Assembly: GCF_022844385.1 (NCBI RefSeq)
Contig: NZ_JALHLX010000013.1
Span: 1-42,524 of the forward strand
Direction of reading: 5' to 3'
Length of the DNA stretch: 42,524 bases
Source of the DNA: Hydrogenophaga sp.
GTDB taxonomy: Bacteria > Pseudomonadota > Gammaproteobacteria > Burkholderiales > Burkholderiaceae_C
Position numbers and translations under genes: made by a program. Below, one piece after another: positions 11,510-19,818 of the stretch (the stretch's first letter is position 1; every line of letters begins with the position of its first letter). Below the pieces are notes generated by a model that saw only the letters and a program-made list of their open reading frames with translations, had not been told where the DNA came from and ran no database searches.

Positions 11510-11860
11510 TCAGGAAATGGGTGGTTTGATGCCCCGTTGGGCCTCGCTGCTGGCAAAACGCTCGGCGGGTGGGGTCAGCTGGCGGTGCACGCCGGGCATT
11601 GACTGCAGTGCAGGCACTGCGGTGGCCAGGGCAGGCACGTTGCAGACATCGCAGGCGTTGTGCTGGTGATCTGCGCTGCCGCCTTCATGCTGGGCGTGCT
11701 CGTCGCAGGCGCATTGATCGTGATCGGCACCGTGTTCGTCCATCGCCACGGATGCGTGGACAGGCATGGTGAGCATCTCAACCGCCATGGCGTCGCCCAC
11801 CCAGCCGCGCAGGGGCAGCAAGGCAATCATGAGGACGAGGAACCAGTGGCGCATGGACAT
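11510..11860 (-). CDS. His/Cys-rich exported small protein, CopL-like
   Basis: Small protein (116 residues from ATG 11860) at the head of the copper gene run, 81 bases upstream of the TolC-like gene. A hydrophobic N-terminus (FLVLMIALLPLRGWVGDAMA) suggests export. Residues 43-73 are dense in metal ligands: HGADHDQCACDEHAQHEG, then HQHNACDVC. This organisation resembles CopL/DUF2946-type copper proteins, but the sequence is too short and biased to be sure. The start is uncertain: ATG 11854 (MRHWF) and a GTG at 11911 are in frame and none has a good ribosome-binding site. Copper binding is inferred from composition and neighbours. Confidence 0.7.
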   Translation of the reverse strand: MSMRHWFLVLMIALLPLRGWVGDAMAVEMLTMPVHASVAMDEHGADHDQCACDEHAQHEGGSADHQHNACDVCNVPALATAVPALQSMPGVHRQLTPPAERFASSEAQRGIKPPIS

Positions 11861-11915
11861 GAATGATACGGACAGCAGGGCGTTGGTTCCATCCAGGGCG
11901 GTGGATGGCACGTTT

Positions 11916-12143
11916 TCAGGTGGGGCATTGCAGCACCAGCGCCTGCAGCGGTTGCGTCAGCACTGCCCAGTAGCCTGCGACATCGGTGCCGGGGACGGAT
12001 GCAATCGTTGCAGTGAGCACCTGGCCGTCCCGGCGCAAGTGCAGGGCAGGCGCCGAGGCTGAAGGCATGGCCATCTTCAGATGAGAGATGGCGGCTGCTC
12101 TAGCCCGTCCCAGCGGGCTTGCAGGCGAACCGACGGGAGGCAA
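11916..12143 (-). pseudogene. Doubtful 75-codon frame, possible DUF1223 remnant
   Basis: This frame fills most of the roughly 300 bases between the CopL-like gene and the glycerophosphodiesterase gene. Its C-terminal part (LHLRRDGQVLTATIAS, then GYWAVLTQ) faintly resembles the end of DUF1223 exported proteins, but the conserved motifs that should follow are absent. There is no convincing start, ribosome site or domain. It may be the decayed tail of a lost gene or non-coding. Apart from this frame I see nothing definite between 11861 and 12167, although the promoter of the copper genes should lie here. Confidence 0.25.
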
Positions 12144-12167
12144 CGGGATGGGGTCGCAGCGGCGGTT

Positions 12168-13250
12168 TCAGCGGATGTCAGGGGCAACGCCGAAACGAAC
12201 TGGCTCTGGCTGCTGCGCCGGCGCCACCATGCTTGCAGACCTGACCGGCGTGGACACCGCAGGTGGCAAGACCATGCCGCGTTCCTGCATGACGGCGCGC
12301 AGCCGGTCCGGGTAGTCGGTGATCAGGCCGTCCACGCCCCAGTCGATCAGCCGTGCCATGTCGCTGATGTCGTTCACCGTCCACGGGATCACGCGCAGGT
12401 TGAGTGCCCTGGCACGTGACAGCGTGGCTTGGCTCAGATCGCTGAAATGGGGAGACCACAACTTGCCGCCTGCGGCGGCGACCATGCTCGGTGCGTCGTC
12501 AAAATCGCCGAGCTTCAGGCCGGAGGTCCATGCGCCGTCTGCGAGCGTGTTGAAGCGCGGAAGCTGGGCTGACAGGAAGGACAGCGGCAGATGGGGAGCG
12601 AGGGCCTGACCTGCCTTGAGGACGCGCCAGTCGAAGCTCTGCAGCGTTGTGCGCGAACCCATGCCGTGGGTGTTGATCACGGCCATGACGGCTCGCACGA
12701 AGGCTTCAGGCGCGGGTGATTCGGCTGGACGCAGCGGATGGCGCTTGAGCTCGATGTTGAAGCGCACATGGTTCGCCCCCAGCCGCTTGATCCGTTCGAA
12801 CACGGACGCCAGCGTGGGAATGCGTTCACCATCGGCCGGTGACTGGTTGGCGAAGTCGCGTGCGTATCGGCTCGACGGATTGATGCGGCCCACATCCAGG
12901 CCGGAGATTTCATCAAGGCTCAACTGGTTGAAAGGCTTGCCGCGGGCCTGCAGCCACTGGCCGCTGGCGTCGCGCGTGATGTCGGGATTCGGGGTGGTGT
13001 CGTGCGAAACCACGGGCACGCCTTCGGCGCTGAGCACCACGTCGAATTCGAGCGTGGTCACGCCGATCGACAGCGCCTGCTCGATGCCCGCGAGCGTATT
13101 CTCGGGCGCCAGCCCTCGGGCACCGCGGTGACCCTGCGCGTCAAACGCCAGCGCAGCACCGGCACACCACATCGACAGGCCCAGCGCGGTGGTGCAACTC
13201 CAGCGCAGCCAGGAGAGCCGTTGAACGGTGAACGGGGGTGATGTGGTCAT
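12168..13250 (-). CDS. glpQ: Exported glycerophosphodiester phosphodiesterase
   Basis: Hydrolyses glycerophosphodiesters to glycerol-3-phosphate and an alcohol, here probably in the periplasm. It is 360 residues with an N-terminal signal (hydrophobic stretch about 15-35, ending CAGAALA). The GDPD-fold motifs follow: GHRGARGLAPENTLAG with the catalytic His-Arg, LEFDVVLSAEGVPVVSHD with acidic metal ligands and the second His, FNIELK, and VNDISDMARLIDWGVDGLITDYP near the end. The start at 13250 is fixed by AAGGAGG seven bases upstream. It lies downstream of aapP in the same orientation with 89 bases between, so co-transcription is possible but not shown. The last 35 residues are a low-complexity tail. 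Confidence 0.92.
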   Translation of the reverse strand: MTTSPPFTVQRLSWLRWSCTTALGLSMWCAGAALAFDAQGHRGARGLAPENTLAGIEQALSIGVTTLEFDVVLSAEGVPVVSHDTTPNPDITRDASGQWLQARGKPFNQLSLDEISGLDVGRINPSSRYARDFANQSPADGERIPTLASVFERIKRLGANHVRFNIELKRHPLRPAESPAPEAFVRAVMAVINTHGMGSRTTLQSFDWRVLKAGQALAPHLPLSFLSAQLPRFNTLADGAWTSGLKLGDFDDAPSMVAAAGGKLWSPHFSDLSQATLSRARALNLRVIPWTVNDISDMARLIDWGVDGLITDYPDRLRAVMQERGMVLPPAVSTPVRSASMVAPAQQPEPVRFGVAPDIR

Positions 13251-13339
13251 GTGGGGCCTCCTTGCAAACCCGCGCATTGTCTCAGCGCCACATGACCCTC
13301 ACAAGTCAAAAACCCTGCTGTGAAAAGAAGCCTTGTGAA

Positions 13340-14083
13340 TCAATGGCCGAGGATCTTGGAGAGGAAGTCCCGGCTGCGCTCGTTCTGCGGATTGTTGAAG
13401 AATTCGGTGGGCGTGTTCTGCTCCACGATCTGACCCTGGTCCATGAAGATCACGCGGTCGGCCACGGCCTTGGCAAAACCCATTTCGTGCGTCACGCAGA
13501 TCATGGTGATGCCCAGGTTGGCGAGTTCCACCATCACGTCGAGCACCTCCTTGATCATCTCCGGGTCGAGCGCCGAAGTGGGCTCGTCGAACAGCATGAT
13601 CTTGGGCGTGAGGCACAGCGCGCGCGCAATCGCCACGCGTTGCTGCTGGCCGCCAGAGAGTTGCAAGGGGTACTTGCCGGCCTGCTCGGCAATGCGCACG
13701 CGCTCCAGCTGCACCATGGCCCTTTCCTCGGCCTCTTTCTTCGGCATCTTGCCCACCCACATGGGCGAGAGCGTGAGGTTCTCCAGCACGGTGAGGTGCG
13801 GAAAAAGGTTGAACTGCTGGAACACCATGCCCACGTTCTTGCGCACCTGGTCGATCGCCTTGATGTCGTCGGTGAGCTCGATGCCGTCAACGAACAGATG
13901 GCCCTGCTGGTGTTCTTCGAGCCGGTTGATGCAGCGGATCAGCGTGGACTTGCCCGAGCCGGACGGCCCGCACACCACGATGCGCTCGCCCTTGGCCACG
14001 TCGAGGTCGATGTCGCGCAGCACGTGGAAATCATTGCCGTACCACTTGTTGACTTTGTCGAAACGGATGATGGGTTCTGTCAT
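13340..14083 (-). CDS. aapP: General L-amino acid ABC transporter, ATP-binding subunit AapP
   Basis: Cytoplasmic ATPase that powers amino-acid import, 247 residues. Motifs: Walker [11 protein letters not shown] loop [12 protein letters not shown], signature LSGGQQQR, Walker [14 protein letters not shown] and the switch His in VTHEMGF. The sequence type is that of polar amino-acid importers (AapP/GltL/GlnQ). It is the fourth gene of aapJQMP on the minus strand, starting at ATG 14083, nine bases after the aapM stop. Assignment to Aap rather than Glt rests on the two long permeases upstream, a hallmark of the AapJQMP group. Confidence 0.93.
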   Translation of the reverse strand: MTEPIIRFDKVNKWYGNDFHVLRDIDLDVAKGERIVVCGPSGSGKSTLIRCINRLEEHQQGHLFVDGIELTDDIKAIDQVRKNVGMVFQQFNLFPHLTVLENLTLSPMWVGKMPKKEAEERAMVQLERVRIAEQAGKYPLQLSGGQQQRVAIARALCLTPKIMLFDEPTSALDPEMIKEVLDVMVELANLGITMICVTHEMGFAKAVADRVIFMDQGQIVEQNTPTEFFNNPQNERSRDFLSKILGH

Positions 14084-14092
14084 GTTGTTCTT

Positions 14093-15196
14093 TCAGCGCG
14101 CCTTGCTGGCGGAGAGTTGTTTCTCGACCCACAGGCTGTAGCGGGACATGGCGAAGCAGACGATGAAGTAGATGAGGGTGATGAACAGGTAGGCCTCGAG
14201 CTTGAACGGGCGCCAGTTCACGTCGGCGTTCAGCGCCAGTGCCAGGGCACCGGTGAGTTCGTAGAGCGAGACGATGGTGACCAGCGAGGTGTCCTTGAAC
14301 AGCGAGATGAAGGTGTTCATGATGCTGGGCACCACCATGGCCAGCGCCTGCGGCAGCACGATCTTGCGTTGCGTCTGCCAGTAGGTCAGGCCCAGCGTGT
14401 CGGCCGCCTCCAGCTGCCCTTTGGGGATCGCCTGCAAGCCGCCGCGGATGATCTCGGCCATGTAGGCCGCGGCAAACAGGGTGATGCCGGCGATCACGCG
14501 CACCAGCACGTCCAGCGTCACCCCTTGAGGCATGAACAGCGGGAACATGAACGAGGCCATGAACAGCACCGAGATCAGCGGCACACCGCGGATGAGCTCG
14601 ATGTAGACGATGCAGGCGGTGCGGATGGCGGGCAGCCGCCCGCGCCGTCCCAGCGCCACCACCACCGCCAGCGGGAAGGCGAAGAAGATGGACAACGTCG
14701 CCAGCATCACGGTGAGCGGCAGGCCGCCCCAGAGGTCGGTGCGCACATCGGACAGGCCGAACACGCCGCCGCCCATGAGGGTGAAGAACAGCGCCAGGAT
14801 GACGACCCACATGATGGCCAGCCAAGGCTTCCAGAAGAAGCGCACGCAACTCAAAACGAGGCCGCCCATCATGAGCGAAGTGGCCACCAGCGGACGCCAC
14901 TGTTCGTCGAACGGATAGCGGCCAAACAGGATGATGCGGTACTTCTCGGTCACCACGCCCCAGCAGGCGCCGATGCCGCGCGCGGCCTGGCAGGCGTCGG
15001 CATCGGCGCGCACCACGGCGTCGATGAAGAACCAGCGGATGAAGCCCGGCAGCACCCAGGCCAGCAGGCCCAGCACAAACACCGTGACCACGGTGCTGCG
15101 CACGTCGGCAAAGAGGTTGCGCCGCATCCAGGGGATGAGGCCCGAAGTTTTGACCGGGGAGGGCCGGGGGGCGATGGGTGTGAACGTGTCGGACAT
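14093..15196 (-). CDS. aapM: General L-amino acid ABC transporter permease AapM
   Basis: Inner-membrane permease of the His/Glu/Gln/Arg/opine ABC family, about 367 residues, longer than the 220-250 of simple amino-acid permeases because of an extended N-terminal region, as in Aap systems. Several hydrophobic segments are visible (for example VTVFVLGLLAWVLPGFI, LAIMWVVILALFFTLMGGG). The EAA loop that contacts the ATPase is GQLEAADTLGLTYWQ followed by KIVLPQALAMVVP. The start is placed at ATG 15196 (MSDTF), eight bases after AAGGAG. ATG 15202, which overlaps the aapQ stop as ATGA, is possible but too close to that site. It probably forms a heterodimer with AapQ. Confidence 0.92.
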   Translation of the reverse strand: MSDTFTPIAPRPSPVKTSGLIPWMRRNLFADVRSTVVTVFVLGLLAWVLPGFIRWFFIDAVVRADADACQAARGIGACWGVVTEKYRIILFGRYPFDEQWRPLVATSLMMGGLVLSCVRFFWKPWLAIMWVVILALFFTLMGGGVFGLSDVRTDLWGGLPLTVMLATLSIFFAFPLAVVVALGRRGRLPAIRTACIVYIELIRGVPLISVLFMASFMFPLFMPQGVTLDVLVRVIAGITLFAAAYMAEIIRGGLQAIPKGQLEAADTLGLTYWQTQRKIVLPQALAMVVPSIMNTFISLFKDTSLVTIVSLYELTGALALALNADVNWRPFKLEAYLFITLIYFIVCFAMSRYSLWVEKQLSASKAR

Positions 15197-15198
15197 GT

Positions 15199-16374
15199 TC
15201 ATCGCTCCTTGATCGCCACGCGCTGGTTGTACCAGTTCATCAGCAGCGAAGTGCTGAGCGAGGTGGTGAGATAGACCAGCATGATGATGGCGATGCATTC
15301 CACCGCACGGCCACTCTGGTTGATGGTGGTGTTGGCGATCGACACCACGTCGGGGTAGCCGATGGCCACCGCCAGTGACGAGTTCTTGGTCAGGTTGAGG
15401 TACTGGTTGGTCAGGGGCGGCACGATCACCCGCATGGCCTGTGGCAGCACCACGAGCTTCATTTTCTGGCGCGGATTCAGGCCCAGCGCGGCGGCCGCTT
15501 CGTCCTGCCCGCGGCTGACCGACTGGATGCCGCTGCGCACCACCTCGGCCACGAAGGCGGACGTGTACATCACCAGCCCGACCAGGATGGTCATGAATTC
15601 CGGCGTGGCGGCCACACCACCGTCGACCATGAACACCAGTTGTTCGGGCACGTTCCACTCGCTCGGCATGCCCGAGACGACCCAGCCGATCACGGCAAAC
15701 GCAGCGATCAGCGCAATCGGCGTCCAGAGCCGGTCGCCGTCGCGCCCGGTCGCTTCAAACCGCTTCTGCACCCATTGCAGCCACCCCCAGCCCGCCACCA
15801 GGCCGACGGCGGCTCCGGCCACCACGGCGCCCAGGCCCGCAGTCGGGTAGGGAAAAGAGAATCCGCCTTTGCTCAGGAAGAACAGGTCGGCGACATTCCA
15901 GGCCTCGTTGGACGGCGGCAGGATCTCGATGAAAACGAGGTACCACATCAGCAGTTGCAGCAGGATCGGGACGTTGCGGAACAGCTCGACGTAGCCGTAG
16001 CAGAGGCCGCGCACCAGGCCGTTGCGGGAGAAGCGGCCCACGCCGAGCAGCACACCGAGGATGGTGGTGAACACGATGCCCAGGGCCGCGACCTTCAAGG
16101 TGTTGAGCACCCCGACCCAGATGGCTTTGCCATAGCTTTCGCTGGGGTCGTAGGCGATGACGGTTTCGCCGATGTCGAAGCCGGCACTGGCGCCGAGGAA
16201 ATCAAAGCCGCTCTGGATGCCGCGCGCTGCCATGTTGCGCTGCGTGTTGTGAGCGAGAAACCAGATGCCCAGCGCGATGAGGACCAGTGCGACGAACTGG
16301 AACAGCAGGCCACGCGTGGCCCGGCTGTTGAGCGACCACTGGCGCTTCGGAACAGGGGGAGGAAGGGATTTCAA
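15199..16374 (-). CDS. aapQ: General L-amino acid ABC transporter permease AapQ
   Basis: Inner-membrane permease partner of AapM, 391 residues, the size expected for AapQ. Hydrophobic segments include LLFQFVALVLIALGIWFLA near the N-terminus, VLNTLKVAALGIVFTTILGVLLG and LGAVVAGAAVGLVAGWGW. The EAA loop is GQDEAAAALGLNPRQ followed by KLVVLPQAMRVIVP. The best start is a TTG at 16374 (KSLPPPVPKRQW follows), with GAGG about six bases upstream; no suitable ATG exists near the expected N-terminus. A TTG start and two stem-loops upstream may hold permease levels below those of the binding protein. Confidence 0.92.
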   Translation of the reverse strand: MKSLPPPVPKRQWSLNSRATRGLLFQFVALVLIALGIWFLAHNTQRNMAARGIQSGFDFLGASAGFDIGETVIAYDPSESYGKAIWVGVLNTLKVAALGIVFTTILGVLLGVGRFSRNGLVRGLCYGYVELFRNVPILLQLLMWYLVFIEILPPSNEAWNVADLFFLSKGGFSFPYPTAGLGAVVAGAAVGLVAGWGWLQWVQKRFEATGRDGDRLWTPIALIAAFAVIGWVVSGMPSEWNVPEQLVFMVDGGVAATPEFMTILVGLVMYTSAFVAEVVRSGIQSVSRGQDEAAAALGLNPRQKMKLVVLPQAMRVIVPPLTNQYLNLTKNSSLAVAIGYPDVVSIANTTINQSGRAVECIAIIMLVYLTTSLSTSLLMNWYNQRVAIKER

Positions 16375-16410
16375 GACAGCCTCGGATGTATGTGAACCCG
16401 CAAGTGGGTG

Positions 16411-16441
16411 TAAAGAAGCACCAGGCTTTCGCTCTGGTGCT
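16411..16441 (-). terminator. Intercistronic stem-loop with U-run between aapJ and aapQ
   Basis: On the minus strand AGCACCAG pairs with CTGGTGCT (plus positions 16434-16441 and 16417-16424) over a nine-base loop that can extend the stem, and TCTTTA follows. This is terminator-like and lies between the binding-protein gene and the permeases, where partial termination or mRNA stabilisation often raises binding-protein output. Confidence 0.6.
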
Positions 16442-16453
16442 CTCGACTGTCAT

Positions 16454-16474
16454 GCCGCCGCATTGCGCGGCGGC
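16454..16474 (-). terminator. GC-rich stem-loop just after aapJ
   Basis: GCCGCCGC (16454-16461) pairs perfectly with GCGGCGGC (16467-16474) over a five-base loop, nine bases past the end of aapJ. There is no U-run, so it more likely blocks 3' exonucleases than terminates by itself. It sits directly before the U-run hairpin at 16411-16441. Confidence 0.5.
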
Positions 16475-16482
16475 TCTTTGCA

Positions 16483-17520
16483 TCAGCGAACAGGCGGGGC
16501 GTACATCACGCCACCCTTGCTCCACAGGTTGTTGACGCCGCGCGGCAGACCGATGGCGGTCTTCGGACCCACATGGCGCTCGAAGATTTCACCGTAGTTG
16601 CCGGTGGCCTTGATGGCACGGTAGGCCCACTCCTTGTCCAGGCCCAGCAGCTTTCCGGTGTCTTCGGTGCCCGCACCCAGCAGGCGCATCACGCCCGGGT
16701 TGGTGCTGCTGGCCTTCATCTGGTCGACATTCGCCTGGGTCACTTCGTACTCTTCGGCTTCCAGCAGGGCAAAGCCCACCCACCGCACGATCGCAGCCCA
16801 CTCGTCGTCACCGCGGCGCACGGCCGGGCCGAGGGGTTCCTTGGAGATCAGCTCGGGCAGGATCACGTGGTCGTCGGGCTTGGCCATGTCCTTGGCGCGG
16901 CTGGAGGCCAGGCCGGAGGCGTCGGTGGTGTAGGCCTGGCAGCGGCCGGCGGAGTAGGCGGCCAGTGCGGCTTCCAGCTTCTCGAACACCACGGGTTTGA
17001 TGTTGAGCTTGTTGGCGCGCGAGTAGTCGGTGAGGTTGAGCTCGGTGGTGGTGCCGGACTGCACGCACACCGTGGCGCCCTTGAGCTGCTTGGCGCTCTT
17101 CACATTGAGCTTCTTGGGCACCATGAAACCCTGGCCGTCGTAGAAGTTCACGCCGGTGAAGGTCAGGCCCAGGGAGGCGTCGCGCGTCAGGGTCCAGGTG
17201 GTGTTGCGCGCCAGCATGTCGATCTCACCGGATTGCAGCGCCGTGAAACGCTGTTGGGCGGTCAGGGGCACATAGCGCACCTTGTTGGGGTCGTTGAGCA
17301 CGGCCGCTGCCACCGAGCGGCACACGTCCACGTCCATGCCGCTCCATTTGCCCTGGCTGTCGGCCGCCGAGAAGCCGGGCAGTGCGGTGTTGACCCCACA
17401 GATCAGCTCGCCTCGTTTCTTGATGGCATCCAGGTCCTTGCCCGCGTGGGCAGGCATGCTGGCCAGGGTGGCCGCGGCGCTCAGGCCCAGGGCCGCCAGT
17501 TTCAGGGTTGTCGTCTTCAT
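16483..17520 (-). CDS. aapJ: General L-amino acid ABC transporter substrate-binding protein AapJ
   Basis: Periplasmic amino-acid-binding protein, 345 residues from ATG 17520, with GGAGAGACCTG upstream. The signal peptide ends near residue 26 (SMPAHAG). The mature part has typical family-3 binding-protein features: LDAIKKRGELICGVNTALPGF, WSGMDVDVCRSVAAAVLND, LTAQQRFTALQSGEIDML and the AapJ-like NTTWTLTRDASLGLTF. Two Cys in the mature chain (CGVN, CQAY) may pair. It is the first gene of the operon, divergent from an acyl-CoA synthetase across about 310 bases. The exact amino-acid range cannot be read from sequence; Aap systems are broad. Confidence 0.94.
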   Translation of the reverse strand: MKTTTLKLAALGLSAAATLASMPAHAGKDLDAIKKRGELICGVNTALPGFSAADSQGKWSGMDVDVCRSVAAAVLNDPNKVRYVPLTAQQRFTALQSGEIDMLARNTTWTLTRDASLGLTFTGVNFYDGQGFMVPKKLNVKSAKQLKGATVCVQSGTTTELNLTDYSRANKLNIKPVVFEKLEAALAAYSAGRCQAYTTDASGLASSRAKDMAKPDDHVILPELISKEPLGPAVRRGDDEWAAIVRWVGFALLEAEEYEVTQANVDQMKASSTNPGVMRLLGAGTEDTGKLLGLDKEWAYRAIKATGNYGEIFERHVGPKTAIGLPRGVNNLWSKGGVMYAPPVR

Positions 17521-17831
17521 CAGGTCTCTCCGTTGTGTTTGAAAGGATTTCGTCGGCATTCAGTGCGCACCTGTTGGGTGCACACCGCGACCGCAACTGA
17601 ATGTATCCCCGGGGTTTTCGGCCCGGGATCGGGGTTTACGTGGGAAAGCCATGCAAAACGAACATGACAACATCGTGTCGGCTGCACATACACACCCGAG
17701 GCTTCGGGTACGCAGGTTCCGTGCCATTGCAGCGCCTGAGCTGGTGGTCTCTCCGGCGACAAGTTGTGTTTTTGTTCGAAGGATCTGACCCGTATCCTGT
17801 GCCTCGCCCATAGAACAACGGAGACCAGCGC
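17521..17831. other. Intergenic region between divergent aapJ and acyl-CoA synthetase genes
   Basis: These 311 bases carry no gene I can support. They must hold the promoters of both divergent genes. I see a small perfect hairpin (ACCCGA, loop GGCT, TCGGGT at 17694-17709) and paired C/G runs near 17608-17636. The GGAGACCAGCGC before 17832 is the ribosome site of the synthetase. No -35/-10 pair is clear enough to name. Confidence 0.5.
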
Positions 17832-19559
17832 ATGAGCAACAGCAACACGGCCGAAGCGGGCTTGACCGCGCCGCACCACCGCTTCTGGCCCCAGCGCCTG
17901 CCGCACCGGATCACGCCGCCGGCCACTTCGCTGTGGCACAACCTCGCGGTGAGCGCGCTGCGCTACCCGGACAAAACCGCGCTGGTGTTCTTTGACCAGG
18001 TGCTCACCTACGGCCAACTCTTCGATCAAGCCGAGCGGCTGGCCGCGCACCTGCGCGAGCAAGGCGTGCAGGACGGCGACCGCGTGATCCTGCTGATGCA
18101 GAACTGCCCGCAGTGGGTGGTGGCGCACTTCGCGATCCTGCGGGCCAATGCGGTGGTGGTGCCGGTCAACCCGATGAACCGCAGCGACGAGCTGCAGCAC
18201 TACATCACCGACCCCGATGCGCGCGTGGCCATTGCCGCGGCCGACCTCGCTGACGAGCTGATCAAGGCGAACGCCGAAGTTCCCGAAGCCGCTCGCCTGC
18301 GCCACCTGATCGTGTCGCACTACAGCGATGCCTTCGGTGCGCAGGCCGAGGTGCCTCCAGCCTGGTCCGACTGGCTGGGTGCGCGCCACGCGGTGCCCAC
18401 GCTGCCCGGTGGCACCGCGCACGACTGGGCCGATGCACTGGCCTGCACCGGCGCGGTGCCCGCCCACAACCGGGGCCCGGACGACCTCGCCGTGTTGCCC
18501 TACACCAGCGGCACCACCGGGCTGCCCAAAGGCTGCATGCACCCGCACCGCACGGTGATGCACAACGCGGTGGCCGTGGGCCTGTGGACCAACAGCACGG
18601 TGGAAAACGTGGGCCTGCTGGTGGTGCCCATGTTCCACATCACCGGCATGGTGGCGGGCATGCACGCGGCTGTGTATGCCGGGGCGACCATGGTGGTGAT
18701 GCCGCGCTGGGACCGCGACCTTGCCGGCCAGCTCATCTCGCGCTGGCGCGTGACCCACTGGACCAACATCCCCACCATGATCATCGACCTGCTCGCGAGC
18801 CCGCGCTTCGACCAGTACGACCTCTCCAGTCTGGTGCTGGTGGGCGGCGGGGGTGCGGCCATGCCCCAGGCGGTGGCGCAGCGGCTGCTGGAGCAGTACG
18901 GCCTGCGCTACTCGGAAGGTTATGGCCTGACCGAGACCGCCGCACCCTCGCACAACAATCCGCCCGACCACCCAAAGCAGCAGTGCTTGGGCATTCCCTT
19001 CCTGAGCACCGAAGCTCGTGTGGTCGACCCGATCACGCTGGAAGAGATGCCACAGGGTGAGGCCGGCGAGATCATCATCTGCGGGCCCGAGGTGTTCGAC
19101 GGCTACTGGAAACGCCCCGAGGCCACCGAGGCCGCGTTCATCAACATGGATGGCAAACGCTTCTTCCGCTCGGGCGACCTCGGCCGCATCGACGAAGACG
19201 GCTACTACTTCATCACCGACCGGCTTAAACGCATGATCAACGCGAGCGGCTTCAAGGTCTGGCCGGCCGAGGTGGAGGTGTTGATGTTCAAGCACCCGGC
19301 CATTGCCGAAGCCTGCGTGATCGCCACCAACGACGCTTACCGCGGGGAGAGCGTGAAGGCCGTGGTGGTGCTGCGCGAGTCGCACCGGGCCACCACCACC
19401 GAGCAGGACATCCTGGACTGGTGCAGGGAACACATGGCGGTCTACAAGTGCCCGCGTACTGTGGAGTTTGTGGCTGCCCTGCCCAAAAGCGGCAGCGGCA
19501 AGGTGATGTGGCGCTTGCTGCAGGAGCAGGAAGCTCGCAAGTCAGCGCCGGCACAATGA
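17832..19559 (+). CDS. AMP-forming acyl-CoA synthetase (long-chain fatty acid-CoA ligase type)
   Basis: Activates a carboxylic acid with ATP and CoA, 575 residues. Motifs: the phosphate loop YTSGTTGLPKGCMHPH at about residue 220, GYGLTETAAPSHNNPP at about 365, GDLGRIDEDGYYFITDRLKRMI in the hinge region, and the C-terminal catalytic Lys region LPKSGSGKVMWRLL. The ATG at 17832 follows GGAGACCAGCGC. There is no signal peptide. A small membrane protein and an AcuI-like reductase follow at once, so the three may form an operon handling an unsaturated or short-chain acyl-CoA. Substrate length is not evident from sequence; medium- or long-chain is the default guess. Confidence 0.9.
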   Translation: MSNSNTAEAGLTAPHHRFWPQRLPHRITPPATSLWHNLAVSALRYPDKTALVFFDQVLTYGQLFDQAERLAAHLREQGVQDGDRVILLMQNCPQWVVAHFAILRANAVVVPVNPMNRSDELQHYITDPDARVAIAAADLADELIKANAEVPEAARLRHLIVSHYSDAFGAQAEVPPAWSDWLGARHAVPTLPGGTAHDWADALACTGAVPAHNRGPDDLAVLPYTSGTTGLPKGCMHPHRTVMHNAVAVGLWTNSTVENVGLLVVPMFHITGMVAGMHAAVYAGATMVVMPRWDRDLAGQLISRWRVTHWTNIPTMIIDLLASPRFDQYDLSSLVLVGGGGAAMPQAVAQRLLEQYGLRYSEGYGLTETAAPSHNNPPDHPKQQCLGIPFLSTEARVVDPITLEEMPQGEAGEIIICGPEVFDGYWKRPEATEAAFINMDGKRFFRSGDLGRIDEDGYYFITDRLKRMINASGFKVWPAEVEVLMFKHPAIAEACVIATNDAYRGESVKAVVVLRESHRATTTEQDILDWCREHMAVYKCPRTVEFVAALPKSGSGKVMWRLLQEQEARKSAPAQ

Positions 19560-19563
19560 CGGT

Positions 19564-19809
19564 ATGCCCTCCATTGCCCACATCTTCCACCGCCTCTGGC
19601 AACCGCGCCGCAGCCTGTTCTGGCTCATGCTCGGGTTCAACGCGCTCTCCAGTTTCATGATCGGCTTCCTGCAGTTGAACGATCCGCCGATGGGTATCCG
19701 CCTGGTGGTCAGCCTGTTTGCTCTCGCGAATTCCCTCATCGGCTGGTGGCTCACCGTGCGCCTGTGGCGCGAGACCGATCCGAACCGTCCCCCCGACACA
19801 CCTGCTTAG
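19564..19809 (+). CDS. Small two-segment membrane protein, function unknown
   Basis: 81 residues beginning MPSIAHIFHRLW at 19564, four bases after the synthetase stop. Two hydrophobic segments (SLFWLMLGFNALSSFMIGFL and LVVSLFALANSLIGWWLTV) are joined by a short loop, and the C-terminus is polar (RLWRETDPNRPPDTPA). No ribosome site is evident, so translation probably depends on the preceding gene. The clean frame, membrane pattern and ten-base gap to acuI argue that it is real. I do not recognise the family. Confidence 0.7.
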   Translation: MPSIAHIFHRLWQPRRSLFWLMLGFNALSSFMIGFLQLNDPPMGIRLVVSLFALANSLIGWWLTVRLWRETDPNRPPDTPA

Positions 19810-19818
19810 GGAATCTCC

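Noticed and set aside
13238..15274. Open frame of 678 codons on the plus strand opposite aapP and aapM
   Set aside because: Fully covered by two recognised transporter genes on the other strand; it is His/Asp/Gln-rich without any motif.
14093..15658. Extended AapM frame of 521 codons
   Set aside because: The first 150 codons overlap aapQ and are not permease-like. The ribosome site AAGGAG supports the start at 15196.
17520..19433. Open frame of 637 codons on the minus strand opposite the acyl-CoA synthetase
   Set aside because: It shadows a gene with all acyl-CoA synthetase motifs and has no domain or start signal of its own.
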